64,000 bases of DNA from Rhodobacterales bacterium (GCA_025362795.1 JANYFE010000104.1:1-64000); one strand, 5' to 3'; positions 27,574 through 38,266 are shown, counted from the stretch's first letter. Translations and numbers: made by a program. The notes: generated by a model from the letters alone, not told the origin.

Positions 27574-27702
27574 TGAGCACCACGCAGCTTACAAAGTTGG
27601 GTAACACACCAAAACCCTACCAACTCTTTAACAGCCCTCTCCCCAACTCCTTGAAATTCCTCACCTCACCCCACCAACCCATCCAGATCCGGGCCGCCCA
27701 AT

Positions 27703-29424
27703 CTACCGTCCCAAAACCGCCGTCAGCGGGGCCAGCGTCACGCTAGATGCCCGCCCCTCCACCGTCCATTCCAGAATCGCCGCCACCGTATCGGCGCGGG
27801 TGTCGCCGATCACCACGACCCGCCCCTCCTGCGCCGCCTTGAACGCCGCCCGGTCCAGATAGCGGCGGATCGTGGCTTTGGTCTCGTTCTCGCCGTCCAG
27901 CCGCCGAAAGATCACGGCGCTTGGCACCCCATCGCGCCGTGCAATCTGGTCCGCCGCATTCAGCCCCCGGTCATAGGTGACCAACCCACGCCCCTCGTCT
28001 TGCAGGATCGGCAACACCAGCCCCGCCAAAGGCCGATTATCCTGAAACCCGCCCAGATCCTGATCAATCACCGCGACACTCTCGGGCAATATCGCCGTCA
28101 GGGTCTGGAACGTCTCGGCAAGATCGCTCGCCTCTGCACCGGCCGGGATTCCGTTGGCCAGCGTCACGACTTCCTGCCCGGCCGCCCGGTACGCCAGCGC
28201 CGCCGCTTTGGCATCGGAGGCCAGCGGGTCCACCACGAAACTCACCGGGAACGGCAGCTTGGCCAGTGCGTCCCGCGCCATGCCCGCCGATCCGACATCC
28301 TGCAACAAGATCACGAACAACGGCTTGCCCGCGCCAGCGTCAAACTCGCGGGCAAACCTGACCACGGGCCGCAGGTCCGCGACCGGAGCCTCGACAATTG
28401 GTATTTCACCAATATGCGGAAGCAGGCCGACCTCGACGCCGGGGGCCTGTCCAATTCCCTTCGGCACCTTGTCGGTCAGCGGCTTGACCGGAGGCAGCGT
28501 CGGCACCTGCGCCTCGATCGTCGTGGCTGGGCTTTCCTTGGGCGGCGTCTCGACCTCGGGCACCGGCACAGCGATCGGGAGCACCGCGGCCATCGCAGGC
28601 TCATCGGCAGGGGCAATCTGTGGCAAATGCGCAGGCTCGGCCTGTCCCGGTTGCAGCGTGGGGGCCAGAAGCGCGTCCTTGGCGCCCTCGGGTTCCGGTG
28701 GCAACGGGGCCACGGGCGCCACCTCTGATCCGGGGGCGGTCAATGCCGGTTCCAGCCCGGCCAGCGTCGGCGGCGCTTCGGGCACTGCCGGCAAATCGGG
28801 CAAAGGCGCGGTCGGGGCGGCGGCGGCCATACCGGTCCCCACATCCAGCTGCGGCGTTTCAGGCTGCGCGACAACCACCGGCGCCGGCACCACGGCAGCC
28901 ACCTCCGGCACAGGCTTCGCGCCATCGACCGCTTTCGTGTTGGGCGCGACGGGAATTGCAACAGTCGGCGCAGGCGTCATAGCCGGGGGCACCGCCGCTT
29001 CGGCCCCCGACTTCTGATCTGGCGCAAGACCCGGTGCGGCGTCTGCGACTTGGTCCGCGACCGGGGCGGGCACCGCGGTCGCCGGCGCTTCCGCCACATC
29101 TTGGGCGGGCGCCTGTGGCGTATCGGTCATGACGGGCGCAGGTTCTGCAGCCTTCGGCAATTCCGCCTTATCCGAAACCACAGGAGCCTGCACCACATCC
29201 GGCAACGCAGTCGCCGTCACGCTGTCTATGACAGGTGCGGCTGGCGCAGGCTTCGGCGGTGCAACGGCCGCGTCATTCGCCACCTTGGGCACCGCCGTTT
29301 GCGCCGCTTGCTGCACCGGCGCCAGTTGCGACAGAACAACCAGTCCGGCCCCCATCACGATGCAGCCCCACAGCGCCCCGGTTACAAATCCTCGTGCCAC
29401 GCTATGCCCCCGCCTCTGCCCCAT
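27703..29424 (-). CDS. Divergent polysaccharide deacetylase family protein (YibQ-like)
   Basis: The 573-residue protein has a cytoplasmic start, one N-terminal membrane segment (about residues 12-34; GFVTGALWGCIVMGAGLVVL), a Pro/Ala-rich low-complexity linker of about 300 residues, and a C-terminal domain (about 350-573). In the domain, PLFVILLQDVGSAG, FPVSFVVDPLAS, TLANGIPAGAEA and VAVIDQDLGGFQDN resemble the YibQ/DUF610 divergent deacetylase family, which is linked to the cell envelope. The linker would let the domain span the periplasm. The start MGQRRGHSV is chosen by the membrane segment position. It is divergent from trpG. Confidence 0.82.
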   Translation of the reverse strand: MGQRRGHSVARGFVTGALWGCIVMGAGLVVLSQLAPVQQAAQTAVPKVANDAAVAPPKPAPAAPVIDSVTATALPDVVQAPVVSDKAELPKAAEPAPVMTDTPQAPAQDVAEAPATAVPAPVADQVADAAPGLAPDQKSGAEAAVPPAMTPAPTVAIPVAPNTKAVDGAKPVPEVAAVVPAPVVVAQPETPQLDVGTGMAAAAPTAPLPDLPAVPEAPPTLAGLEPALTAPGSEVAPVAPLPPEPEGAKDALLAPTLQPGQAEPAHLPQIAPADEPAMAAVLPIAVPVPEVETPPKESPATTIEAQVPTLPPVKPLTDKVPKGIGQAPGVEVGLLPHIGEIPIVEAPVADLRPVVRFAREFDAGAGKPLFVILLQDVGSAGMARDALAKLPFPVSFVVDPLASDAKAAALAYRAAGQEVVTLANGIPAGAEASDLAETFQTLTAILPESVAVIDQDLGGFQDNRPLAGLVLPILQDEGRGLVTYDRGLNAADQIARRDGVPSAVIFRRLDGENETKATIRRYLDRAAFKAAQEGRVVVIGDTRADTVAAILEWTVEGRASSVTLAPLTAVLGR

Positions 29425-29529
29425 CGGTCTTTTAAGGCCGTCAGTTTCCCTTGACGCCCCAAGACCTTCCTGCCCATGTATAGCCCGACCTCTCCCGGGG
29501 TTCACCCCCTTCCGTGAAGGCTTGGCATT

Positions 29530-30111
29530 ATGCTGCTACTGATCGACAACTATGACAGCTTCACCTACAACCTTGTGCATTATCTGGGCGAATTGGGCGC
29601 AAATGTACGGGTCGTGCGCAATGATGCACTCGATGTACAGCAGGCGATGGCGCTCCAACCGGAAGCCATTGTGCTCTCCCCCGGCCCCTGCGACCCCGAT
29701 CAGGCGGGGATCTGCCTGTCCCTGACCCTCGCCGCAGCCGAGGCTGGCATCCCCTTGCTCGGCGTTTGCCTCGGCCACCAGACCATCGGTCAGGCTTTCG
29801 GCGGCCGCGTCGTGCGCTGCCACGAAATTGTCCATGGCAAGATGGGTCACATGCATCACGCGGGCCAAGGCGTCTTTGCGGGCCTGCCCTCGCCTTTCGC
29901 GGCGACCCGTTACCATTCTCTGATCGTCGAACGCGCGACATTGCCGCCCGAACTGGAAGTCACCGCTTGGCTGGAAGACGGCACCATAATGGGCCTGCGC
30001 CACCGGACCAAAGCCATTGAAGGGGTGCAGTTTCATCCCGAAAGCATCGCCTCCGAGCACGGCCATCACCTGTTGAAAAACTTTCTGAACCTGGCCCGCG
30101 TGCCCGCATGA
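29530..30111 (+). CDS. trpG: Anthranilate synthase component II (glutamine amidotransferase)
   Basis: TrpG releases ammonia from glutamine for TrpE. The 193 residues show the class I triad: Cys80 in GVCLGHQ, His169 and Glu171 in FHPES, with the SPGPCDP oxyanion loop at 50-56. The ATG at 29530 is followed by [15 protein letters not shown] as in other TrpG. Its stop overlaps trpD by four bases, so trpG and trpD are translationally coupled, and it heads the trpGDC-moaC-moeA transcript. Confidence 0.95.
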   Translation: MLLLIDNYDSFTYNLVHYLGELGANVRVVRNDALDVQQAMALQPEAIVLSPGPCDPDQAGICLSLTLAAAEAGIPLLGVCLGHQTIGQAFGGRVVRCHEIVHGKMGHMHHAGQGVFAGLPSPFAATRYHSLIVERATLPPELEVTAWLEDGTIMGLRHRTKAIEGVQFHPESIASEHGHHLLKNFLNLARVPA

Positions 30112-31118
30112 CAGACCTGCGCACCCTGATCGGCGTGGCCGCAGACCGGGCCCTGACCCGTGCAGAGGCCGAAACCGCATTTGAAGCGCTGTTCGAAGGC
30201 ACCGCCACCCCCGCGCAAATGGGCGGCCTTCTCATGGCGCTCCGAACCCGTGGTGAAACCGTCGACGAATTCGCGGCTGCGGCCTCGGTAATGCGTTCCA
30301 AATGCCACCGCGTCACAGCGCCAGAGGGCGCGATGGACATCGTCGGCACCGGCGGTGATGGTAAAGGCACGCTCAACATTTCTACCGCCACTGCCTTTGT
30401 CGTCGCAGGTGCGGGCGTTCCGGTCGCCAAACACGGCAACCGCAACCTGTCCTCCAAATCCGGCGCTGCCGACGCGCTGACCGAAATGGGCCTGAACGTG
30501 ATGATCGGCCCCGATCTGGTAGAGCGTTGCCTGACCCAGGCCGGCATCGGTTTCATGATGGCACCGATGCACCACCCCGCGATGCGCCATGTTGGCCCGA
30601 TCCGCGCCGAATTGGGCACCCGCACCATCTTCAACATCCTCGGCCCCCTGACCAACCCTGCCGGTGTCAAACGCCAGCTCACCGGCACATTCTCAGCGAC
30701 CTTGATCCGCCCGATGGCCGAAACCCTGTTTGCGCTCGGCAGTGAAAAAGCCTGGCTCGTCCACGGCGGCGATGGCACCGATGAAATCTCCATCGCCGCG
30801 CCGACCCAGATTGCCGCGCTGGAAGAGGGTAAAATCCGCGAATTCACCTTGCACCCGGAAGAGGCGGGCCTGCCGCTTCATCCGTTCGAGGCGATCATGG
30901 GCGGCACCCCGTCCGAAAATGCCACGGCATTCCGCGCCCTGCTTGATGGCGCTGCCGGAGCCTACCGCGATGCCGTTCTTCTGAACGCCGCCGCCGCCCT
31001 CATGGTCGCCGACCGTGTGAAAACCCTGAAAGAGGGTGTGGCCCTCGCCCGCACCTCTATCGACAGCGGTGCCGCGAAAGCCAAAATTGCCGCCCTCGCC
31101 CGCATCACCCACGCCTGA
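30108..31118 (+). CDS. trpD: Anthranilate phosphoribosyltransferase
   Basis: TrpD joins anthranilate to PRPP in the second step of tryptophan synthesis. The 336 residues contain the PRPP/Mg-binding glycine-rich loop [19 protein letters not shown] (about residues 81-99), the [12 protein letters not shown] loop at about 108-119 and the [21 protein letters not shown] region (split) that holds anthranilate. The ATGA overlap with trpG and the same direction as trpC place it in the operon. The 188-base gap after it separates it from trpC. Confidence 0.95.
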   Translation: MTDLRTLIGVAADRALTRAEAETAFEALFEGTATPAQMGGLLMALRTRGETVDEFAAAASVMRSKCHRVTAPEGAMDIVGTGGDGKGTLNISTATAFVVAGAGVPVAKHGNRNLSSKSGAADALTEMGLNVMIGPDLVERCLTQAGIGFMMAPMHHPAMRHVGPIRAELGTRTIFNILGPLTNPAGVKRQLTGTFSATLIRPMAETLFALGSEKAWLVHGGDGTDEISIAAPTQIAALEEGKIREFTLHPEEAGLPLHPFEAIMGGTPSENATAFRALLDGAAGAYRDAVLLNAAAALMVADRVKTLKEGVALARTSIDSGAAKAKIAALARITHA

Positions 31119-31306
31119 ACCGCCGCGCCGGCTTGCGCATTTACCCTTTGCAAAATACTCCCGCCGGAGGCCCTTTGACAAAAACGAGGTTAACGGAACG
31201 TGAACGCGGCCTTGCAACCCACTGACATCGTTTGGTTTATCAATCTTTGCACGCGTGCAATCGCCTGCCACTTCCCTTCCGCGCCCCTTTTGGCTACCAC
31301 ATTCCC
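31119..31306 (+). promoter_or_regulatory. trpD-trpC intergenic region with LacI-like palindrome
   Basis: These 188 bases hold no gene. They contain a TTGACA hexamer at 31175-31180 without an obvious -10 partner and a perfect 14-bp palindrome TTGCACGCGTGCAA at 31247-31260, centred on CG as in many LacI/GalR-type operators. It stands 47 bases before the trpC start. A related sequence CACGCGTGCAATC occurs at 13106-13118 at the tdh end. An internal promoter for trpC-moaC-moeA is likely but not proven. Confidence 0.45.
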
Positions 31307-32119
31307 ATGAACACCATTCTAGACCGCATCAAGACCTATAAACTGGAAGAGATCGCCGCCCGCAAAGCTGCGCGACCGCTCCGGCTTGTCGAGGAAGCCG
31401 CCCTCTCCGCACCTGCCCCGCGCGGCTTTGCCAAATCCCTGTCTCTGGCTGCCGCGACGGGCTACGGCCTGATCGCCGAGATCAAGAAAGCCAGCCCGTC
31501 CAAAGGCCTGATCCGCGCCGACTTTGATCCGCCTGCCCTCGCGAAAGCCTACGAGGCAGGCGGTGCCACCTGCCTGTCCGTCCTGACCGACACCCCGTCA
31601 TTTCAGGGCGCCGATGTTTTCCTGACACTCGCCCATCAGGCCACCAAACTGCCCTGCCTGCGCAAGGATTTCGTATACGATCCCTATCAGGTGGCAGAGG
31701 CCCGCGCCTTGCATGCCGATTGTATCCTGATCATCATGGCGTCCGTCTCCGACGCACAAGCGGCCGAACTGGAGTCCGCCGCGACGAAATATGGCATGGA
31801 TGTCCTGATCGAGGTCCACGACCGCGCCGAACTTGATCGCGCCACACTTCTGAAATCTCCGCTGATCGGCATCAACAACCGCAACCTGCATTCGTTCGAA
31901 GTCACGCTGGACACCACCCGCCAACTGGCCCGCCATGTCCCCGAGGGCCGCCTGATCATCTCCGAATCCGGCCTGAACAGTCCCGCCGACCTTGCAGAAC
32001 TGGCCCGCTACGGTGCACGTTGCTTCCTGATCGGCGAAAGCCTGATGCGGCAGGACGACGTGGCCGCCGCCACCCGCGCCATCCTTGCCAGACCCCTGAC
32101 CTCGCAGGGTGGCGCATGA
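31307..32119 (+). CDS. trpC: Indole-3-glycerol phosphate synthase
   Basis: TrpC closes the indole ring in the fourth step of tryptophan synthesis. The 270-residue TIM-barrel protein has the signature [53 protein letters not shown] and IISESGL, covering the catalytic Lys and Glu residues. It is monofunctional, not fused to TrpF. The ATG at 31307 is preferred over an upstream in-frame ATG that would overlap the palindrome region. The stop overlaps moaC by four bases. Confidence 0.95.
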   Translation: MNTILDRIKTYKLEEIAARKAARPLRLVEEAALSAPAPRGFAKSLSLAAATGYGLIAEIKKASPSKGLIRADFDPPALAKAYEAGGATCLSVLTDTPSFQGADVFLTLAHQATKLPCLRKDFVYDPYQVAEARALHADCILIIMASVSDAQAAELESAATKYGMDVLIEVHDRAELDRATLLKSPLIGINNRNLHSFEVTLDTTRQLARHVPEGRLIISESGLNSPADLAELARYGARCFLIGESLMRQDDVAAATRAILARPLTSQGGA

Positions 32120-32586
32120 CCCTCAGCCATTTCGACGCCAACGGTCAGGCCCATATGGTCGACGTTTCGGGCAAACCCGTTACCGACCGCATCGCCACGG
32201 CCGAAGGGTTGGTCCGCATGTCCGCCGAAACCCTGGCTATCATCACCGAAAACCGTGCAAAAAAGGGCGACGTTTTGGCCGTGGCCCGTCTTGCCGGCAT
32301 CATGGCAGCGAAGAAAACCGCCGATCTGATCCCGCTGTGCCACCCGCTGCCCCTGACCAAAGTGTCGCTCGACCTCACCCCTGACCCCAGCCTCCCCGGC
32401 GTTCGCATCACAGCGACTGTAAAAACCCAAGGCCTGACCGGGGTCGAGATGGAGGCGTTGACAGCAGTCTCTGTCGCCTGCCTGACCGTCTATGACATGC
32501 TGAAGGCCGTGCAAAAGTCCATGCAGATCGATGGCATCCGCCTGCTTCTCAAAGATGGCGGCAAGTCCGGCCTATATCAGGTCTGA
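32116..32586 (+). CDS. moaC: Cyclic pyranopterin monophosphate synthase MoaC
   Basis: MoaC converts the MoaA product 3',8-cyclo-GTP into cPMP, the first stable intermediate of molybdenum cofactor. The 156 residues include HMVDVSGKP at the start, [21 protein letters not shown] (split; about residues 59-79) and [19 protein letters not shown], with the active-site Lys/His/Asp residues of the family. The start overlaps trpC, and moeA follows two bases after the stop. The trpC-moaC-moeA link is a conserved Rhodobacterales feature. Confidence 0.95.
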   Translation: MTLSHFDANGQAHMVDVSGKPVTDRIATAEGLVRMSAETLAIITENRAKKGDVLAVARLAGIMAAKKTADLIPLCHPLPLTKVSLDLTPDPSLPGVRITATVKTQGLTGVEMEALTAVSVACLTVYDMLKAVQKSMQIDGIRLLLKDGGKSGLYQV

Positions 32587-32588
32587 CG

Positions 32589-33782
32589 ATGATCACAGTC
32601 GCCGACGCCCTTGCCCGCTGCCTCGACCTTGTCACCCCGCTGACCACTGAACCCGTCGCACTGCGCCATGCCGCAGGCCGCATGATGCCGGCCCCCGCCA
32701 CTGCCCGCCGCGACCAGCCGCCGTTTGCCGCATCGGCGATGGATGGCTATGCCGTCGCGGGCGAACCTGTCGCGGGCGAACCTGTCGCGGGCAGCCAGTT
32801 CACCCTGATCGGCGAAGCCGGCGCCGGCCATGCCTTTCAGGGCCACATCGGCCCCGGTCAGGCTGTCCGCATCTTCACCGGCGCCCCTGTCCCGCACGGG
32901 GCCACCCGCGTGATCATTCAGGAAGACATCAGCGCCAATGGCTCAACGATAACCGTCAAACCCAACGCCGACAGCGTCCTCAACATTCGTCCGCAGGGTC
33001 AGGATTTCCGGGATGGCGACACCTTGCCGCCCCGCCGCCTCGGCCCCAACGATCTTGCGCTTTTGGCCGCGATGAACCTCGGCGAGGTTCAGGTCTCGCG
33101 CCGGCCCAGCGTGGCCCTGATCGCCACCGGCGACGAACTGGTCATGCCCGGCGAAACCCCCATGCCAGATCAGATCATTGCCTCCAACACGTTCGCTCTT
33201 GCGGCGCTGATCGAGGCCGAAGGCGGTGCCGCCCGCATCCTTCCCATTGCCCGCGACACCAAAGACTCGCTCCAAGCCGTCCTCGACAGGTCGCGGGACG
33301 CCGACCTCATCATCACCATCGGCGGCGCTTCCGTCGGCGACCATGACCTTGTCGCCGCCGTGGCGCAGGACATGGGCATGGACCGCGCGTTCTGGAAAAT
33401 CGCCATGCGCCCCGGTAAACCCCTGATGGCCGGCCGCCTGCATGGCAAACCCATGCTCGGCCTGCCGGGCAATCCGGTCTCCGCCATCGTCTGCGCCCAC
33501 TTGTTCTTGCTGCCGATGGTCCGCGCCTTGCAAGCGCGTCCCGATGTCGCCCCGCAAACCCGCCGCGCCCAGCTGGCGCATCCGGTCGAGGCGAACGGCC
33601 CGCGCAGCCATTACATGCGCGCCCAGTTGCGCCTGACCGATGGCCTGCCGCTTATTACCCCGTTCGACCGTCAGGATTCCGCACTGCTGCGCATCCTGTC
33701 CGATGCAAGTGCACTACTGATCCGCCCGATTGGTGACGGACCGCGGCAGCCAGGTGACGTGGTGGATTACCTTGCACTGTGA
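32589..33782 (+). CDS. moeA: Molybdopterin molybdenumtransferase MoeA
   Basis: MoeA inserts molybdate into adenylylated molybdopterin. The 397 residues have the SAMDGYAV motif near 46-53, the IFTGAPVPHGATRVIIQED region, SVALIATGDELVMPGE, NTFALAALIEAEG and the C-terminal GLPGNPVSAIV. A 15-base in-frame tandem repeat coding VAGEP twice (32754-32783), plus a partial third copy, lies directly after the SAMDGYAV motif, so this surface loop is a little longer than usual. It is the last gene before lexA. Confidence 0.93.
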   Translation: MITVADALARCLDLVTPLTTEPVALRHAAGRMMPAPATARRDQPPFAASAMDGYAVAGEPVAGEPVAGSQFTLIGEAGAGHAFQGHIGPGQAVRIFTGAPVPHGATRVIIQEDISANGSTITVKPNADSVLNIRPQGQDFRDGDTLPPRRLGPNDLALLAAMNLGEVQVSRRPSVALIATGDELVMPGETPMPDQIIASNTFALAALIEAEGGAARILPIARDTKDSLQAVLDRSRDADLIITIGGASVGDHDLVAAVAQDMGMDRAFWKIAMRPGKPLMAGRLHGKPMLGLPGNPVSAIVCAHLFLLPMVRALQARPDVAPQTRRAQLAHPVEANGPRSHYMRAQLRLTDGLPLITPFDRQDSALLRILSDASALLIRPIGDGPRQPGDVVDYLAL

Positions 33783-33809
33783 GTCCGCAAAACGCTTGAC
33801 ACAAACCGG

Positions 33810-33824
33810 GAACACGGGCAGAAC
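33810..33824 (+). promoter_or_regulatory. LexA (SOS) box
   Basis: GAAC-ACGGGCA-GAAC fits the alphaproteobacterial LexA site GAAC-N7-GAAC exactly. It lies 54 bases before the lexA ATG and nine bases downstream of a TTGACA hexamer at 33796-33801 that is a likely -35 box, so bound LexA would block its own promoter. No other such box was noticed during reading, but both strands were not scanned exhaustively. Confidence 0.88.
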
Positions 33825-33877
33825 ATTGTGTTAACATATGACCCTTAGGGTTGAACACAACTGCATCGGGGACCGGA

Positions 33878-34576
33878 ATGCTCACGCGCAAGCAGCTGGA
33901 ACTGCTAGACTTCATTCGCATCCGCATAGATCAGGACGGTGTGCCGCCGTCCTTTGACGAGATGAAGGACGCGTTGGACCTCAAATCCAAATCCGGCATC
34001 CACCGCCTGATCACGGCCTTGGAAGAACGCGGCTTTATCCGCCGCCTCGCCCACCGCGCCCGCGCGTTGGAGATTGTGAAACTGCCAGAGGCAATGGAAC
34101 GTCCCGGCTTCCAGCCCAAGGTCATTCTGGGCAGCAAACCTGCCGGTCCGCCGCCGCGCCCCGCCGCCGCGCTGAATGTGGCCGCAGTCGACGCGATGGA
34201 CATCCCGATGATGGGCCGCATCGCCGCCGGTGTGCCGATCGAGGCGATTGCCCATATCTCGCATCACGTCGCGGTGCCGGGGTCGCTGCTGTCGGGCAAG
34301 GGATCGCACTATGCCCTTGAAGTCAAAGGCGACTCTATGATCGAAGCCGGGATCAACGATGGCGATATCGTGGTGATCCGCGAAACCGAGACGGCCGAAA
34401 ACGGTGATATCGTGGTGGCCCTGGTTGAAGATGCCGAGGCGACGCTGAAACGATTCCGTCGCCGTGGCACGATGATCGCGTTGGAGGCCGCAAATCCGGC
34501 CTATGAAACCCGGGTTTTCCCCGATCACATGGTCAAGGTGCAAGGCAAACTCGTCGGTCTGATCCGCAGTTACTGA
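33878..34576 (+). CDS. lexA: LexA repressor
   Basis: LexA represses SOS genes and cleaves itself when RecA filaments form. The 232-residue protein has a winged helix-turn-helix (residues 1-65; [21 protein letters not shown]), a Pro-rich linker, the cleavage bond Ala117-Gly118 in RIAAGVP, and the Ser153/Lys191 dyad in GDSM and ATLKRF. A LexA box sits in its promoter. The start [10 protein letters not shown] is chosen because it is the standard LexA opening. The 3' end overlaps comEC by seven bases, convergently. Confidence 0.97.
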   Translation: MLTRKQLELLDFIRIRIDQDGVPPSFDEMKDALDLKSKSGIHRLITALEERGFIRRLAHRARALEIVKLPEAMERPGFQPKVILGSKPAGPPPRPAAALNVAAVDAMDIPMMGRIAAGVPIEAIAHISHHVAVPGSLLSGKGSHYALEVKGDSMIEAGINDGDIVVIRETETAENGDIVVALVEDAEATLKRFRRRGTMIALEAANPAYETRVFPDHMVKVQGKLVGLIRSY

Positions 34577-36681
34577 TCCGCTGCCAGCCGGTTTGTGTCG
34601 ACCTGCAAAACGATGCTCTGCGCGACGTTGCGATGGCCAAGCCAGATCCGCGCCACCCCGCGCACCGGGATCAGACGCAACCCGCCGGGCTCTGGTCGCA
34701 GTTCCAGCGCTCCGCTGGCATCCAGCAAGGCACGGTCGATGACCAGACAGCCCTCGGGCGGGTGTGGCACCGCGCCCAGTGCCGCCGGCACGACCACAAT
34801 CTGCGCCCCTGCACAGGCCGGATCGACCGCTGCAAGTGCATCCTTGCCGCTCAACACCACCCCACGAAACCCGTTCAGTTCAAAGGCCCGTGCAATTTTC
34901 GGCCCCGTAAACCCGGCTCGCAGCGCCGCCTCTGCCGGCAGGGCCAGATCTCCATCATCCGCCAACCAGCTTTGTGCCGAAAACCCGGCCCCTTTGGGCG
35001 ATGACAACGCCCGCCCTTCCGGCCCCAGCAACCCTGCTAGTACGCCATCCGAAGAAATCAGCAGCGCGGGCCGTTCCACATTGACCCACAGCACCAACGC
35101 GACCATCATCGGTGCTACGCCGCCAAATCGGGCCCGCCCCGGCCACAACGCCAGCCACAGCGCACCCAATGCCATCAGCGGCATCACCCAGGGCCCCGGC
35201 GACGGTATCGGCGTGATCGCGCCGTCCAACCTGGCAACCCAATGCGCCACGAACAGGATCCAGCGCGAAGCCTGCGCCATCACCCACAACGCCGGCCCTG
35301 CCAGCCCAAAAGGCGCCAACAGCGCCGCGACCGACCCAGCCCCCATCAAAAGGCTCATCACCGGTACCGTCAGCAGGTTGGCGAACAGGCCATAGTCGGT
35401 GAAGCGGTTGAACGTCGCTGCCGAAAACGGCGCCGTCGCCACCCCGGCAATCAGCGAGGTGGCAACCAGCATGCCAAACGGCAACAGCCAACCCGGCAAC
35501 CGTGACTTCATCCATCGCTGGCTTGGCCCGAACCCGGCGATCAGCGCCACCGTCGCGGCAAATGACAGCTGGAACCCCGGTTCGGTCAGGCTTTCGGGCT
35601 GCACCAGCAACAGCAAAATCGCCGCCAGCGCCACCGACCGGAACGACAACGCCCGCCGATCCAGCAGCACCGCCCCCAGCATGACGCTGACCATCAGAAA
35701 GGCCCGTGTCGTCGCCACATTGGCCCCTGACAGCAGCAGGTAGAACAGCGCCACGCCAAATGCCACCACCGCCGCCAGTTTCTTGGCATTGATCCGCAGC
35801 GCCAGGGGCGGGATCAACGCCGCGCCATAGCGCATCACCGCAAAGACAAATCCGGTCAGAAACGCCATGTTCATTCCCGAAATCGCCAGAAGATGCGCCA
35901 ATGACGAAATGCGCAAATCCGTCACGACCGCCGCCGAGATGTTCGACCGGTCTCCTGTCATCACCCCGCTGGCAAAAGCCCCGGCATCGCCCGGCACTGC
36001 CGCCTCGATCGCTGCCGAAAGCCGGCTGCGCAGCCGGTTGATCACCGCAGTCCCCGGCGCGGCTGCGGCCCACAGCACAACCGGGCTGGCGGTATAGCCC
36101 ACCGCACCAAGCTGGTTGAAATAGGCCATGCGGCGAAAGTCGAATCCATCCGGCTCCGCAGCACTTTCGGGGGCTGCCAGCCGTGCCGAAACCATCACCA
36201 CCTGCCCCGGTTCATAGGGCAAGACCGGCGGCGGACCGTGCAGCGACACCCGCACCGTGACGGGAGTGCGGTCCGGCGACACATCGGACAGCACAACCTG
36301 ATCCAGCGTCAGGCGCAGCGCATCCGATTGTGACCGGTCAATGTCGATGATCCGGCCCTGCACCGGACCGTAATAGCGAAACTCCAGCATCGGCGCTTCG
36401 ATCAGATGGGCCCGCGCACCACAGGCCAGCACACCCGCTGCCATGCAGCCGAACGCCACGACAAAAGGCTGCATCCCTTCGGGCCCGAACCGCCACAGCA
36501 CGACGGCCAGAGCCAGCCCGGTCGCCACAGCGCCATATAGCGGGATTCCCGGTTCGAACGGCAGCGCGAACCACAGACCAATACCGCAGCCGATGCACAC
36601 CGGCACAAACGGAAACAGCAGCCCCCGCGCCGCAGCCAACGCCTCCAGCGGTCTGACCCACGCCACCTTGTCGTCCCCCAC
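34570..36681 (-). CDS. comEC: ComEC/Rec2 DNA uptake channel protein
   Basis: ComEC is the inner-membrane channel that carries single-stranded DNA into the cell during transformation. This protein of about 703 residues has an N-terminal DUF4131/OB region ([13 protein letters not shown] ... VTVRVSL), the competence domain with its typical [17 protein letters not shown] block, and about ten membrane helices. The C-terminal part is a shortened beta-lactamase-like nuclease region without an HxHxDH motif, so nuclease activity is doubtful. The start is uncertain: a GTG at 36681 leaves room for a promoter, while the ATG at 36744 would end 12 bases before gltX. It is convergent with lexA. Confidence 0.88.
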   Translation of the reverse strand: MGDDKVAWVRPLEALAAARGLLFPFVPVCIGCGIGLWFALPFEPGIPLYGAVATGLALAVVLWRFGPEGMQPFVVAFGCMAAGVLACGARAHLIEAPMLEFRYYGPVQGRIIDIDRSQSDALRLTLDQVVLSDVSPDRTPVTVRVSLHGPPPVLPYEPGQVVMVSARLAAPESAAEPDGFDFRRMAYFNQLGAVGYTASPVVLWAAAAPGTAVINRLRSRLSAAIEAAVPGDAGAFASGVMTGDRSNISAAVVTDLRISSLAHLLAISGMNMAFLTGFVFAVMRYGAALIPPLALRINAKKLAAVVAFGVALFYLLLSGANVATTRAFLMVSVMLGAVLLDRRALSFRSVALAAILLLLVQPESLTEPGFQLSFAATVALIAGFGPSQRWMKSRLPGWLLPFGMLVATSLIAGVATAPFSAATFNRFTDYGLFANLLTVPVMSLLMGAGSVAALLAPFGLAGPALWVMAQASRWILFVAHWVARLDGAITPIPSPGPWVMPLMALGALWLALWPGRARFGGVAPMMVALVLWVNVERPALLISSDGVLAGLLGPEGRALSSPKGAGFSAQSWLADDGDLALPAEAALRAGFTGPKIARAFELNGFRGVVLSGKDALAAVDPACAGAQIVVVPAALGAVPHPPEGCLVIDRALLDASGALELRPEPGGLRLIPVRGVARIWLGHRNVAQSIVLQVDTNRLAADQ

Positions 36682-36756
36682 CTTGCCATGACCGCGGTGA
36701 ATGCCTAGAACTTCGCCGATCTTAGCGCCCAGATGGTTTCCCAAAGGTTAATACCA

Positions 36757-38202
36757 ATGCCCGCCGACTTGCCCGCCGACTCGTCCGCCGTCCAGATTGT
36801 GACCCGTTTTGCCCCGTCGCCTACCGGCTATCTGCACATCGGCGGGGGGCGGACTGCCCTTTTCAACTGGCTCTACGCGCGCGGTCGTGGCGGCAAAGTC
36901 CTGCTGCGGATCGAGGATACCGACCGCGACCGTTCCACCCCCGAAGCCAGCGCTGCCATCCTGCGCGGCCTAACCTGGCTGGGGCTGGACTGGGACGGCG
37001 ATGTGGTCAGCCAGTTCGACAGCAAGGACCGCCATGCCGCAGTGGCCCACGAGATGCTTGCCCGTGGCACCGCTTACAAGTGCTTCAGCACGCAGGGCGA
37101 AATCGCTGCCTTCCGGGCCGAGGCCGAGGCGCGCAATACCTATGCCGTATTCCAAAGTCCGTGGCGCGATGCCGATCCTGCGACCTATCCGGACGCGCCC
37201 TACGTCATCCGCATGCGTGCCCCGCGCAGCGGCGACACCGTAATTGACGACAAGGTGCAGGGGCAGGTCCGCATCGCCAATGCCCAGCTCGATGACATGA
37301 TCTGTTTACGTTCCGATGGTATACCGACCTACATGCTGGCCGTGGTGGTCGATGACCATGACATGGGTGTCACGCATGTGATCCGCGGGGACGACCATTT
37401 GAACAATGCCGCACGTCAGCAGATGGTCTACGATGCGATGGGCTGGAGAATCCCGGTCTGGGCCCATATCCCATTGATCCACGGCCCCGATGGCAAGAAA
37501 TTGTCCAAACGCCATGGTGCCGTTGGGGTCGAGGAATATCAGAAGATGGGCTACCCCGCCGCAGGCATGCGCAACTATCTGACACGGCTCGGCTGGGCGC
37601 ATCTCGATGCCGAAATCTTCACGACCGAAGCCGCGTTGCAGATGTTTGACCTGGAGGGCATCGGCCGCGCGCCGGCCCGGCTTGACTTTAAAAAGCTGGA
37701 AAACACCTGCGGCCACCACATTTCGATGTCGGCTGATGCTGCACTGCTGCATGAATTGCAGGCTTTTCTGGCAGTCACAGGCAAACCGCCATTGACCGAA
37801 CCTCAGCAAGACCTGCTGCTCAAGGCCATTTATTGCGTCAAAGATCGCGCGAAAACTTTCCCGGAACTTCTTGATAAGGCTCATTTTGTGCTGGTATCAC
37901 GGCCCATTGCGCGGGATGATGCAGCCACCAACTCGCTGGACGCCGCCGCTTGCGCCATTTTGCAGTCGCTGGTGCTGCAACTGCAAAATCTCCACTGGAC
38001 AAAGCCCGAGTTGGAGATGATCCTGACGGCGGCGGCGACCGCAAATGGCATCGGGTTTGGCAAACTCGCCGCAGCGTTGCGGGCGGCCCTTGCCGGACGC
38101 ACCATCGCGCCAAGCGTCTATGACATGATGCTGGTGCTCGGGCGGGACGAGACGATTGAACGGCTGGCCGAGGCGGCAAACACCGCGCAAAGCCTGGGGT
38201 GA
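36757..38202 (+). CDS. gltX: Glutamyl-tRNA synthetase
   Basis: GltX charges tRNA-Glu with glutamate. The 481 residues have [21 protein letters not shown] near 20-40 (split), a HIGG version of HIGH, and KLSKRHG as KMSKS, followed by a C-terminal anticodon-binding domain. A full-length protein distinguishes it from gluQ. Alphaproteobacteria often carry two gltX copies, one of which also serves tRNA-Gln; which this is cannot be read. gltA follows 64 bases downstream. Confidence 0.95.
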   Translation: MPADLPADSSAVQIVTRFAPSPTGYLHIGGGRTALFNWLYARGRGGKVLLRIEDTDRDRSTPEASAAILRGLTWLGLDWDGDVVSQFDSKDRHAAVAHEMLARGTAYKCFSTQGEIAAFRAEAEARNTYAVFQSPWRDADPATYPDAPYVIRMRAPRSGDTVIDDKVQGQVRIANAQLDDMICLRSDGIPTYMLAVVVDDHDMGVTHVIRGDDHLNNAARQQMVYDAMGWRIPVWAHIPLIHGPDGKKLSKRHGAVGVEEYQKMGYPAAGMRNYLTRLGWAHLDAEIFTTEAALQMFDLEGIGRAPARLDFKKLENTCGHHISMSADAALLHELQAFLAVTGKPPLTEPQQDLLLKAIYCVKDRAKTFPELLDKAHFVLVSRPIARDDAATNSLDAAACAILQSLVLQLQNLHWTKPELEMILTAAATANGIGFGKLAAALRAALAGRTIAPSVYDMMLVLGRDETIERLAEAANTAQSLG

Positions 38203-38266
38203 CCGCACGCCCCGACACGGATGCCGCCCTGTCCTGCCGGACGGGTGCCTAAACGGGGGAAGACTG

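Noticed and set aside
28154-29017. A Gly/Ser/Ala-rich plus-strand frame that looks like a repetitive surface protein
   Set aside because: It is the complement of the Pro/Ala-rich linker of the YibQ-like protein; low complexity explains it.
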